A stretch of 64,000 nt of DNA, taken from NCBI RefSeq assembly GCF_019192735.1, contig NZ_JAHTKP010000037.1:1-64000 (forward strand), in the 5' to 3' direction. Positions within the stretch are counted from its first letter, which is position 1, and each line of letters opens with the position of its first letter. A program made the position numbers and the translations under genes. Under the pieces are notes generated by a model. The model did not search any database, was not told where the DNA came from, and was given only the letters and a program-made list of their open reading frames with translations. Positions 34,442 through 42,025 of this stretch are shown here, piece after piece. This stretch comes from Kitasatospora aureofaciens. Its GTDB lineage: Bacteria > Actinomycetota > Actinomycetes > Streptomycetales > Streptomycetaceae.

Positions 34442-35284
34442 GTGGAAGCCAACACTCGTGGCACCGGGCGTCTACCGGCTGCCTTCCTGACCCCGGGGTC
34501 CTCCTCGTTCCTCGACTTCCTCGCCGAGCACAAGCCGGAGTTGGTCCCCGGCCGCCGCGGGCTGCCCGAGGGCGCGGTCGTCGAGGCCCCGCACGGGACG
34601 ACGATCGTCGCCGCGGTGTTCGACGGCGGTGTGGTCATCGCCGGTGACCGGCGGGCGACCATGGGCAACGTGATCGCCCAGCGCGACATCGAGAAGGTCT
34701 TCCCGGCCGACGAGTACAGCGCGGTCGGCATCGCCGGCACCGCCGGCCTCGCGGTCGAGATGGTCCGGCTGTTCCAGCTGGAGCTGGAGCACTACGAGAA
34801 GATCGAGGGTGCCACGCTCTCCCTGGAGGGCAAGGCCAACCGGCTCACCAGCATGATCCGGGGCAACCTCGGCATGGCGATGCAGGGCCTCGCGGTGGTG
34901 CCGATGTTCGCCGGCTACGACCTGGACCTCGGCCGCGGCCGGATCTTCAGCTACGACGTCACCGGCGGGCGCTCGGAGGAGCGCGGCTTCGCGGCCACCG
35001 GCTCCGGCTCGGTGTTCGCCCGCGGCTCGATGAAGAAGCTCTACCGGGACGACCTGACGGCCGAGCAGGCCAGCACCCTGGTCGTCCAGGCGCTCTACGA
35101 CGCGGCCGACGACGACTCCGCCACCGGTGGTCCCGACCTCGCCCGCAAGATCTTCCCGATCGTCTCGCTGATCACCGAGGACGGCTTCCGCCGGCTCACC
35201 GAGCCGGAGGTCTCGCGGATCGCCATCTCCATCACCGACCAGCGCCTCGCCCACCCCAACGGCCCGCAGGCCCCGCTGCTCTAG
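34442..35284 (+). CDS. prcB: 20S proteasome beta subunit PrcB
   Basis: A 280-residue catalytic subunit synthesised as a precursor. The 52-residue propeptide ends EAPHG, and cleavage exposes Thr53 (TTIVAAVF), the N-terminal nucleophile. Asp and Lys of the active site follow in DRRATMG and the I-EKVFP segment (GDRRATMGNVIAQRDIEKVF). GTAGLAVEMVRLFQLELEHYEK and the SGSVFARGSMKKLY segment are typical of actinobacterial beta subunits. The GTG start follows AAGGAA. It forms an operon with prcA 31 bp downstream and assembles into the barrel that degrades pupylated proteins. Confidence 0.97.
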   Translation: MEANTRGTGRLPAAFLTPGSSSFLDFLAEHKPELVPGRRGLPEGAVVEAPHGTTIVAAVFDGGVVIAGDRRATMGNVIAQRDIEKVFPADEYSAVGIAGTAGLAVEMVRLFQLELEHYEKIEGATLSLEGKANRLTSMIRGNLGMAMQGLAVVPMFAGYDLDLGRGRIFSYDVTGGRSEERGFAATGSGSVFARGSMKKLYRDDLTAEQASTLVVQALYDAADDDSATGGPDLARKIFPIVSLITEDGFRRLTEPEVSRIAISITDQRLAHPNGPQAPLL

Positions 35285-35315
35285 CCGTCACCTCACAGGA
35301 AAGGGACGACCGCCG

Positions 35316-36077
35316 GTGTCGACACCGTTCTACGTCTCGCCCCAGCAGGCCATGGCGGACCGCGCGGAGTACGCCCGCAAGGGCATCGCGCGAGGCCGCA
35401 GTGTGGTCGTGCTCACCTACGTCGACGGCATCGTCTTCGTCGCGGAGAACACCTCCAGGGCGCTCCACAAGGTCTCCGAGATCTACGACAAGATCGCCTT
35501 CGCGGCGGTCGGCCGCTACAACGAGTTCGAGAACCTGCGCATCGGCGGCGTCCGCTACGCCGACCTGCGCGGCTACTCCTACGACCGGGCCGACGTCACC
35601 GCCCGGGGTCTGGCCAACGTCTATGCCCAGACCCTCGGCACGATCTTCTCCTCGGTCGGCGAGAAGCCGTACGAGGTCGAGCTGATCGTGGCCGAGGTCG
35701 GCCGGACGACCGAAGAGGACCAGATCTACCGCCTCACCCCGGACGGTTCGATCGTCGACGAGAAGAACTACGTGGTGGTCGGCGGCAACGCCGACTCCAT
35801 CGGCAACTACCTGGGCCAGCGCCACCGCGGCGGGATGACCCTGAGCGAGGCGATCCGGGTCGCCGTCGACTCGCTCGCCCGCGACCCCAACGGCGGCAGC
35901 CCGCGCAGCCTGACCCCGGAGCACCTGGAGGTCGCCGTGCTCGACCGACGGCGGTTCCAGCAGCGCAAGTTCAAGCGCATCCTGGGCGGCCAGCTCGGCC
36001 GGCTGCTCGACGGCGACCAGTCCGCGGCGGCGGACGACGAGGAGAAGCCGGCGGCCACCCCGCCGTCGGACGAGTAG
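35316..36077 (+). CDS. prcA: 20S proteasome alpha subunit PrcA
   Basis: A 253-residue ring subunit forming the gated entrance of the 20S particle. It starts MSTPFYVSPQQAMADRAEYARKGIARG, the gating N-terminus and H0 helix. The Ntn-hydrolase-like fold continues with VAENTSRALHKVSEIYDKIAFAAVGRYNEFENLR, where conserved Lys residues line the pocket that accepts the C-terminal GQYL of Arc. A disordered acidic tail ends the protein. It has no catalytic Thr, as expected. AGGAAAGGGA precedes the GTG. A strong hairpin separates it from pafA. Confidence 0.96.
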   Translation: MSTPFYVSPQQAMADRAEYARKGIARGRSVVVLTYVDGIVFVAENTSRALHKVSEIYDKIAFAAVGRYNEFENLRIGGVRYADLRGYSYDRADVTARGLANVYAQTLGTIFSSVGEKPYEVELIVAEVGRTTEEDQIYRLTPDGSIVDEKNYVVVGGNADSIGNYLGQRHRGGMTLSEAIRVAVDSLARDPNGGSPRSLTPEHLEVAVLDRRRFQQRKFKRILGGQLGRLLDGDQSAAADDEEKPAATPPSDE

Positions 36078-36090
36078 TGCCTGCGGAGTC

Positions 36091-36119
36091 CCGTGCGGCG
36101 GCGCGACCGCCGCACGGGG
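36091..36119 (+). terminator. prcBA terminator
   Basis: A perfect 12-bp stem (CCCGTGCGGCGG and complement) with a 5-nt loop, 14 bp after the prcA stop. Confidence 0.75.
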
Positions 36120-36207
36120 CTCCGGTGCCCCTGCGGCTTCCCCGGCGGGTCGGCCGGGAACGGCTGTGGAGGCGGTTTCGGACAGCTCCGACCAGAATGG
36201 AGTGCTC

Positions 36208-37569
36208 ATGGACCGCCGGATTTTCGGGCTGGAGAACGAGTACGGGGTCACCTGCACGTTCCGCGGGCAGCGGCGGCTGTCGCCGGACGAGGTGGCGCGG
36301 TACCTGTTCCGCCGGGTCGTCTCCTGGGGCCGCAGCAGCAACGTGTTCCTGCGCAACGGCGCCCGCCTCTACCTCGACGTCGGCTCCCACCCCGAGTACG
36401 CCACTCCCGAGTGCGACGACGTTGTCGAGCTGGTGACGCACGACAAGGCCGGTGAGCGCATCCTCGAAGGGCTCCTGGTGGACGCCGAGCGGCGGCTGCA
36501 CGAGGAGGGCATCGCGGGGGACGTCTACCTCTTCAAGAACAACACCGACTCGGCCGGCAACTCCTACGGCTGCCACGAGAACTACCTGGTGGCCCGGCAC
36601 GGCGAGTTCTCCCGGCTGGCCGACGTGCTGATCCCGTTCCTGGTGACCCGCCAGCTGATCTGCGGGGCCGGCAAGGTGCTGCAGACCCCGCGCGGGGCGG
36701 TGTACTGCGTCAGCCAGCGGGCCGAGCACATCTGGGAGGGCGTCAGCTCCGCCACCACCCGCTCCCGTCCGATCATCAACACCCGCGACGAGCCGCACGC
36801 GGACGCCGAGCGCTACCGCCGGCTGCACGTGATCGTCGGCGACTCCAACATGTCCGAGACCACGACCCTGCTCAAGGTCGGCGCCACCGACCTGGTGCTG
36901 CGGCTGATCGAGGCCGGGGTGGTGATGCGCGACCTGACCCTGGAGAACCCGATCCGGGCGATCCGCGAGGTCAGCCACGACCTCACCGGCACGCACCAGG
37001 TGCGGCTCGCCAACGGGCGGGAGGCCAGCGCGCTGGACATCCAGGAGGAGTACTTCACCAAGGCGCTGGAGTTCGCCGACCGCAAGGGCATCAACACCGG
37101 CACCATCGCGCAGGTGCTCGACCTGTGGGGCCGCACCCTGGAGGCCGTCCGGACCGAGAACCTGGACGGGGTGGCCACCGAGATCGACTGGATCATGAAG
37201 TACAAGCTCATCGAGCGCTACCGCGAGAAGCACCAGATGGGCATGTCCAACCCGCGGGTGGCCCAGATCGACCTCGCGTACCACGACATCCACCGGCGGC
37301 GCGGCCTGTTCTACCTGCTCCAGGGCAAGGGGCAGGCGCAGCGGGTGACGACCGACCTGAAGACCTTCGAGGCCAAGTCGATCCCGCCGCAGACCACCCG
37401 GGCCCGGCTGCGCGGGGACTTCATCCGCCGGGCGCAGGAGCAGCGCCGGGACTTCACGGTGGACTGGGTGCACCTGAAGCTGAACGACCAGGCGCAGCGC
37501 ACGGTGCTGTGCAAGGACCCGTTCCGTTCGGTGGACGAGCGGGTGGAGAAGCTGATCGCCGGGATGTGA
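36208..37569 (+). CDS. pafA: Pup--protein ligase PafA
   Basis: A 453-residue ligase that phosphorylates the C-terminal Glu of Pup and couples it to substrate lysines. It has the glutamine-synthetase-like fold shared with Dop: RRIFGLENEYG (metal Glu), SHPEYATPECD, KNNTDSAGNSYGCHENY and INTRDEPHADAERYRRLHVI. It lacks the long Dop loop after the first motif and carries the short C-terminal Pup-binding domain. The ATG at 36208 begins MDRRIFGLENEYG, the conserved start, with TGGAG upstream. Four 12-bp tandem repeats begin at its stop codon and a terminator follows. Confidence 0.96.
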   Translation: MDRRIFGLENEYGVTCTFRGQRRLSPDEVARYLFRRVVSWGRSSNVFLRNGARLYLDVGSHPEYATPECDDVVELVTHDKAGERILEGLLVDAERRLHEEGIAGDVYLFKNNTDSAGNSYGCHENYLVARHGEFSRLADVLIPFLVTRQLICGAGKVLQTPRGAVYCVSQRAEHIWEGVSSATTRSRPIINTRDEPHADAERYRRLHVIVGDSNMSETTTLLKVGATDLVLRLIEAGVVMRDLTLENPIRAIREVSHDLTGTHQVRLANGREASALDIQEEYFTKALEFADRKGINTGTIAQVLDLWGRTLEAVRTENLDGVATEIDWIMKYKLIERYREKHQMGMSNPRVAQIDLAYHDIHRRRGLFYLLQGKGQAQRVTTDLKTFEAKSIPPQTTRARLRGDFIRRAQEQRRDFTVDWVHLKLNDQAQRTVLCKDPFRSVDERVEKLIAGM

Positions 37570-37614
37570 TCGGTGGTGTGACCAGCAATGTGATCCGCGA
37601 TGTGGTCCGCGATG
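37567..37614 (+). repeat. stop-anchored tandem repeat (4 x 12 bp)
   Basis: Starting exactly at the pafA TGA, four 12-bp units follow (37567, 37579, 37591, 37603), with consensus TGATCCGCGATG. Three of them start with TGA and one with TGG; a fifth TGA begins at 37615. Confidence 0.85.
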
Positions 37615-37627
37615 TGATCAAGGACCG

Positions 37628-37661
37628 GTCCGGCCCCGGTGGTGTCTAACCGGGGCCGGAC
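37628..37661 (+). terminator. pafA terminator
   Basis: A perfect 13-bp stem (GTCCGGCCCCGGT and complement) with an 8-nt loop, just after the tandem repeats. Confidence 0.85.
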
Positions 37662-37725
37662 ACGCGTGAGGCATACGCTGTCGTCGAGTCAGGAGAGCCG
37701 ACTTCGACCGACAGTTAGGACCACT

Positions 37726-38712
37726 GTGCGCCGCACCGCCGGTTTGCTTCTCACCCTGCCCCTGCTGCTGGCGGTCGCCTGCAGCAGCTCCACCAAGGCG
37801 GCCGGCCCGGCGACCCCGTCGGCGCCCAGTGCCGCTCCGACCGTGCCCACTCCGGTCAACGAGGCCTCGCCGATGCCCACACTTTCGGGTGGCGGATTCG
37901 GCAGCAAGGCGACCATCACCATTCCCGAGGGCCCGCCCAGCGGTCAGTTCGTCGTGAACACCGTCAGCGAGGGCGACCGGGCGGCGGTGAACAAGGGTGA
38001 CTGGGTGACGGTCAACTACACGGCGAAGGACTGGACCACCGGCAAGGACCTGCCCAGCTCGTACGACGCGGGCGGGAAGCCGCAGCTGTACCAGGCGGGC
38101 AGTGGGCAGCTGGTGCCGGCCTTCGACCAGACCGTGATCGGCAAGAAGGCCGGCAGCCGGCTGCTGGTGGTGGCGCCGCCGGCGGCGGCGTTCGCCGACA
38201 AGGGGAACAGCCAGCTCGGTGTGGGCGGGGGCGACACCGTGGTGTTCGTGCTCGACGTCATGGAGAGCATGCCGCAGGACGCCACGCTGACCGGCGCGAT
38301 GACGCAGCCGGCGGCGAACCTGCCGCAGGTCAAGGACAACGGCAAGGCCCCGGCGACGATCACGGTCCCGGCCGGGCAGGCCGCCCCCACCGACCTCCAG
38401 CAGGCGGTGCTGATCAAGGGTGAGGGCAAGCAGGTCAAGACCGGGCAGACGCTGGTGGTGCAGTACACCGGGGTGCTCTGGAGCAACGGGCAGCAGTTCG
38501 ACGCGTCCTGGACGCACGGCGGTGCGCAGGCGGTGCAGATCGGCACCGGGAGCGTGATCGAGGGCTGGGACAAGGGGCTGGTCGGCCAGACCGTCGGCAG
38601 CCGGGTCGAGCTCGTGGTGCCGCCCGCGCTCGGTTACAAGGACCAGCCGGCGGGCTCGGTGCCGCCGAACTCGACGCTGGTGTTCGTGATCGACATTCTG
38701 GAAGCGGTCTAG
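37726..38712 (+). CDS. lipoprotein FKBP-type peptidyl-prolyl isomerase, two domains
   Basis: A 328-residue exported isomerase. The signal peptide (LLLTLPLLLAVAC) has a lipobox-type Cys near residue 17, so it is probably lipid-anchored. The C-terminal FKBP domain (about 220-328) has the active-site pattern: VVQYTGVLW, FDASW, VIEGWDKGL, LGYKD and LVFVIDILEAV. The first FKBP-like domain (about 65-190) keeps the fold but has lost the key aromatics (VPAFDQ in place of VIxGWD), so it is probably inactive. It may assist folding of exported proteins. The gene end is duplicated: the last codons plus TAG are repeated once. TTAGGA precedes the GTG. Confidence 0.92.
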   Translation: MRRTAGLLLTLPLLLAVACSSSTKAAGPATPSAPSAAPTVPTPVNEASPMPTLSGGGFGSKATITIPEGPPSGQFVVNTVSEGDRAAVNKGDWVTVNYTAKDWTTGKDLPSSYDAGGKPQLYQAGSGQLVPAFDQTVIGKKAGSRLLVVAPPAAAFADKGNSQLGVGGGDTVVFVLDVMESMPQDATLTGAMTQPAANLPQVKDNGKAPATITVPAGQAAPTDLQQAVLIKGEGKQVKTGQTLVVQYTGVLWSNGQQFDASWTHGGAQAVQIGTGSVIEGWDKGLVGQTVGSRVELVVPPALGYKDQPAGSVPPNSTLVFVIDILEAV

Positions 38713-38724
38713 GAAGCGGTCTAG
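38701..38724 (+). repeat. stop-codon tandem duplication (2 x 12 bp)
   Basis: GAAGCGGTCTAG occurs twice in direct succession; the first copy contains the real stop codon of the FKBP gene (38710-38712), the second adds an in-frame TAG 12 bp later. Confidence 0.85.
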
Positions 38725-38752
38725 GAAGACCCCCGGAGGATTCCGTACGCTT

Positions 38753-38784
38753 GGGCGGGCGCTCGCACATGGAAGCGCCCGCCC
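38753..38784 (+). terminator. terminator after FKBP lipoprotein gene
   Basis: An 11-bp stem (GGGCGGGCGCT and complement) with a 10-nt loop. Confidence 0.6.
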
Positions 38785-38926
38785 TCATCCTGAGCTGTCA
38801 TACTGCCCTCGCACTGTGGCAGGCGCCGCCGGCGCCCGGGTCCAGGGCGGACGGTGCGACGGCAAACCGGCGCTCACCACGCCGGCGGCAGAACTGAATG
38901 ACCTTGGGCGAGATGGATGGGGAGTC

Positions 38927-40234
38927 ATGACTGAGAAAGCGCCGAACCCCGGCGGGCCCGGTACCGCGGCGAACGACGGCCCTGCGGGTGACCCGGCCGC
39001 CTCGCGTCCCGGCGGGCCGCTGCCGGGCGACGGTGAGTCGATCGTCGTGCCGCCGTCGATCCTGAAGCAGCAGGCCGGCTGGGCGAAGCCCGGCGAGGGC
39101 TCGCGCCCCGCGGGCGGCACGAAGACCGACGAGGCGCCGCAGATCTTCGCCTCCAGCGTGCGCAAGGGCGACACGTCGGAGGCCGGGTACGACGAGAACC
39201 CGCCCGGGGTGGGCAGGCTGGGTGTCATCCTCGGCAGCGTGCTGGCGTTCCTGCTGGTCGGCAGCGCCATCACGCTCTACATGGTGAACAAGGACGGCTC
39301 GTCGGACGCCAAGCCGGACGCCGCCAAGACCGCGGCGCCCACGCCGACCGCCGACCCGGTGCCGCCGATCAAGGACAGCGCCAAGGTGCTGCCGACGGTC
39401 ACCGGCGACTTCGGCAAGAAGGCCGACATCCAGGTGCCGTCCGATGCGCCCGACGGCTCCTTCGTGGTCAAGGTGCTGTCCGAGGGCAGCGGCCCCAAGG
39501 TCGACAAGAAGTCCTGGACCTCGGTGGACTACACCGCCAAGAACTGGAACACCGGCAAGGACATCCCGAGCTCCTTCGACAAGGACCAGAAGCAGCAGAT
39601 CTTCCAGGCCGGCTCGGACGCGCTGATCCCGGCGCTGGACCAGGCGGTGCTCGGAAAGAAGGCCGGCAGCCGGGTCCTCGTGGTGGCGCCGCCGGCCGCC
39701 GCCTTCGGCTCCCAGGGCAAGCCGGACATGTCGATCGGGCCCAAGGACAACCTGATCTTCGTGATCGACATCCGCAACACCAACGCGCCCGACGCTGTGG
39801 TGAGCGGCACCGTCACCCCGCCGCCCGCGGACTTCCCGCAGGTCAAGGACAACGGCAAGAAGCCGGCAGAGATCACCCCGGTGGCCGGTGCGGCCGACCC
39901 GACCGAGCTGAAGACGCACGTCCTGATCAAGGGCACCGGGCCGGCCGTGGAGAAGGGCGAGAAGGTCGTCGTCCAGTACACCGGCGCGCTGTTCAAGGAC
40001 GGCAAGGTGTTCGACTCCTCGCTGGGCAAGGGCCAGGCGTTCAGCTTCCCGGTCGGCGGCGGCCAGGTCATCCAGGGCTGGGACCAGGGACTGGCGGGGC
40101 AGACCGTCGGCAGCCGGGTCGAGCTGGTGATCCCGGCGGCGCTGGCCTACGCAGACAAGCCGCCGTCCGCGGACATCCCGCCGAACTCCGCGCTGGTGTT
40201 CGTGATCGACATCCTGGACGCCGGTCAGGGCTGA
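38927..40234 (+). CDS. membrane-anchored FKBP-type peptidyl-prolyl isomerase, two domains
   Basis: A 435-residue protein: a long disordered cytoplasmic N-terminus, one membrane segment (about 95-117, LGVILGSVLAFLLVGSAITLYMV) and two FKBP-like domains outside. The C-terminal domain (about 325-432) has the full active site (VVQYTGALF, FDSSL, VIQGWDQGL, LAYADK, LVFVIDILDA). The first (about 160-290) is degenerate, with LIPALDQ replacing VIxGWD, exactly as in the preceding paralogue, so the two genes arose by duplication. The ATG is preceded by GGATGGGGAG. It lies within the row pafA-FKBP-FKBP-FKBP-pafB and is separated from its neighbours by hairpins. Confidence 0.92.
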   Translation: MTEKAPNPGGPGTAANDGPAGDPAASRPGGPLPGDGESIVVPPSILKQQAGWAKPGEGSRPAGGTKTDEAPQIFASSVRKGDTSEAGYDENPPGVGRLGVILGSVLAFLLVGSAITLYMVNKDGSSDAKPDAAKTAAPTPTADPVPPIKDSAKVLPTVTGDFGKKADIQVPSDAPDGSFVVKVLSEGSGPKVDKKSWTSVDYTAKNWNTGKDIPSSFDKDQKQQIFQAGSDALIPALDQAVLGKKAGSRVLVVAPPAAAFGSQGKPDMSIGPKDNLIFVIDIRNTNAPDAVVSGTVTPPPADFPQVKDNGKKPAEITPVAGAADPTELKTHVLIKGTGPAVEKGEKVVVQYTGALFKDGKVFDSSLGKGQAFSFPVGGGQVIQGWDQGLAGQTVGSRVELVIPAALAYADKPPSADIPPNSALVFVIDILDAGQG

Positions 40235-40270
40235 TCCACTTTCGGGTGACAATGGTGTGCGTGTGACCTT

Positions 40271-40296
40271 CGGGCCCGGCCGCGTGGCCGGGCCCG
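40271..40296 (+). terminator. terminator after membrane FKBP gene
   Basis: A perfect 11-bp stem (CGGGCCCGGCC and complement) with loop GCGT; a second GC-rich inverted repeat follows at about 40300-40350. Confidence 0.7.
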
Positions 40297-40395
40297 TACG
40301 GGCGGCGGGCGCCCGTACCGTGGTCCGGGAACGGACCGGGGCGCGGGCGCCCGCCGCTTGGTCATGAATACCAGCAAACCGTGAGAAGAGGGACT

Positions 40396-40773
40396 GTGAA
40401 CCTCAACGAGAAGCCTGAGATCGACTTCCCGGCCGGCGATGCTCCGGCGGAGCTCCAGATCCGCGACATCGTCGTTGGTGACGGCGCCGAGGCCAAGCCG
40501 GGCCACATGGTCAAGGTGCGCTATGTCGGCGTGACCTTCGAGACCGGCGAGGAGTTCGACGCGAGCTGGAACCGGAGCCCCAACGAGTTCCAGTTCCCGC
40601 TGGGCGCCGGCCGGGTCATCAAGGGCTGGGACCAGGGCGTTGCGGGCATGAAGGTCGGTGGCCGCCGCGAGCTGACCATCCCGTCGCACCTGGCGTACGG
40701 CGCCCAGTCGCCGTCCCCGCTCATCCCGCCGCACTCGACCCTGATCTTCGTGGTCGACCTGCTCGGCGTCTGA
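40396..40773 (+). CDS. cytoplasmic FKBP-type peptidyl-prolyl cis-trans isomerase
   Basis: A 125-residue single-domain FKBP without signal peptide. All active-site elements are visible: VRYVGVTF, FDASW, FPLGAGRVIKGWDQGVAGM, LTIPSHLAYGAQ and LIFVVDLLGV. It accelerates prolyl isomerisation and would bind FK506. The GTG at 40396 (VNLNEKPEIDFPAG) is chosen because GAAGAGGGA lies 5-6 bp upstream. It corresponds in position to SCO1638 of S. coelicolor, third of three FKBP genes next to pafA. A strong terminator follows. Confidence 0.94.
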   Translation: MNLNEKPEIDFPAGDAPAELQIRDIVVGDGAEAKPGHMVKVRYVGVTFETGEEFDASWNRSPNEFQFPLGAGRVIKGWDQGVAGMKVGGRRELTIPSHLAYGAQSPSPLIPPHSTLIFVVDLLGV

Positions 40774-40795
40774 GCCCCGCTCGGGCCGCATTTCC

Positions 40796-40828
40796 GAGGG
40801 CCGCACCTCTGCGCGAGGTGCGGCCCTC
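40796..40828 (+). terminator. FKBP terminator
   Basis: A perfect 13-bp stem (GAGGGCCGCACCT and complement) with a 7-nt loop, 22 bp after the stop. Confidence 0.85.
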
Positions 40829-40895
40829 CGCCTGTCCCGGACCAGGGGCGTGGGACGCGGCTTTTGCAGTGCGTACCGCTACCGGTACGGTCGGT

Positions 40896-40922
40896 CCCGC
40901 CGGGTGACGATCGCCCGGCGGG
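40896..40922 (+). promoter_or_regulatory. hairpin in the pafB 5' region
   Basis: A perfect 9-bp stem (CCCGCCGGG/CCCGGCGGG) with a 9-nt loop lies 40 bp before pafB, just downstream of a TACGGT -10 candidate (40885-40890) within an ACCG-TACCGGTA-CGGT imperfect palindrome. It could be an attenuator or mRNA-stability element. Confidence 0.35.
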
Positions 40923-40961
40923 CGCACCCGCGCGCGGCGCGGCACACCGGAAGGGTCAGCG

Positions 40962-41948
40962 ATGGCGATCGCCAAGGCAGAGCGGCTGATGAATCTCGCC
41001 CTGTGCCTGATGAACACCAGACGTCCGCTCTCCAAGAAGGAGCTGCGGGAATCCGTCGAGGCGTACCGCGAGGCCTGGCAGAACAGCAGCGAGGACGCCT
41101 TCAACCGGATGTTCGAGCGGGACAAGGACGACCTGCGCGAACTCGGCCTGGTGATCGACGTCGACGAGAACACCCTGGACGGCGAGCTCGGCTACCTGGC
41201 CCGCGCCGACCGCAACCGGCTGCCCGAGATCGCGCTGGACGCCGAGGAGGCGGCCGCCCTGACGCTGGCCGCCCGGGTCTGGCAGCAGGCCAAGATGTCC
41301 GGCGCCGCCAGCGGCGCGCTGCAGAAGCTGCGGGCCGCCGGGGTGCCGTTCGCCGAGGCCGAGAGCCGTACCGCGCTGGAGCCACGGATCCCCGCCCGGG
41401 AGGCCGCGTTCGAGCCGCTGCTCACCGCGGCCCGGGACCGCCGCCCGGTCACCTTCGATTACCGCAAGGCCGGCGCCGCCGCCGTCGAGCAGCGCAGCGT
41501 CGAGCCGTGGGCGCTGGAGTGCTGGCGCGGGCACTGGTACCTGGCCGGGTGGGACCGTGACCGGGGTGACGCGCGGGTGTTCCGGCTCAGCCGGATCACC
41601 GGCAAGGTGCGGGCCAAGTCCGGGGCGTTCCTGGGCACCGTGCCCGAGCACGTGGACGTGCGGGCCACCGTCGCCAAGTTCGCCGGCGAGGGGGCCACCG
41701 CCACCGCGACCGTCCGGGTCCGCCGGGGGGCCGGATTCCCGCTGCGCACCAAGGCGCTGAGCAGTGCGCAGGTGGACGAGGCCTGGGACGAGCTGGAGAT
41801 CCCGTACGGCAACGGGCTGGGCGCCGACCTCGCCGAGTTCGGGCCGGACGTGGTGGTGCTCGGGCCCGAGGAGCTGCGGGCCGACGTGATCGACCGGCTG
41901 CGGGCGGTCGCTGGGCTGGGTGTTGTGACCGAGGGAGTGCGGGCGTGA
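40962..41948 (+). CDS. pafB: WYL-domain transcriptional regulator PafB
   Basis: A 328-residue protein with an N-terminal winged helix (about 1-75, KAERLMNLALCLMNTRRPLSKKEL) and a central WYL domain (about 145-215, VEPWALECWRGHWYLAGWDRDRGDARVFRLSRI), followed by the C-terminal WCX extension. PafB and PafC form the heterodimeric activator of the LexA-independent DNA-damage response in mycobacteria, with the WYL domain as ligand sensor. GGAAGG precedes the ATG. Its stop overlaps a GTG belonging to the MSERSE repeat that bridges to pafC. Confidence 0.93.
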   Translation: MAIAKAERLMNLALCLMNTRRPLSKKELRESVEAYREAWQNSSEDAFNRMFERDKDDLRELGLVIDVDENTLDGELGYLARADRNRLPEIALDAEEAAALTLAARVWQQAKMSGAASGALQKLRAAGVPFAEAESRTALEPRIPAREAAFEPLLTAARDRRPVTFDYRKAGAAAVEQRSVEPWALECWRGHWYLAGWDRDRGDARVFRLSRITGKVRAKSGAFLGTVPEHVDVRATVAKFAGEGATATATVRVRRGAGFPLRTKALSSAQVDEAWDELEIPYGNGLGADLAEFGPDVVVLGPEELRADVIDRLRAVAGLGVVTEGVRA

Positions 41949-42025
41949 GCGAGCGGAGCGAGCGAACCATCGAGAGGTGCGTATGTTGCGAAGCGCCCGC
42001 CGAGCGCAGCGAGGTGGACGCATGA
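41945..42025 (+). CDS. 26-codon bridging ORF between pafB and pafC (repeat-derived)
   Basis: GTG 41945 overlaps the pafB stop (GTGA), and the TGA at 42023-42025 overlaps the pafC start (ATGA). The ORF reads MSERSERTIE, then RCVCCEAPAERSEVDA, with three clustered cysteines and the SERSE motif twice in variant form. The front is the dispersed repeat found at 1732 and 58251. No ribosome binding site of its own is obvious beyond the coupling geometry. It might maintain translational coupling between pafB and pafC after insertion of the repeat. Whether the peptide is made is unknown. Confidence 0.4.
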   Translation: MSERSERTIERCVCCEAPAERSEVDA

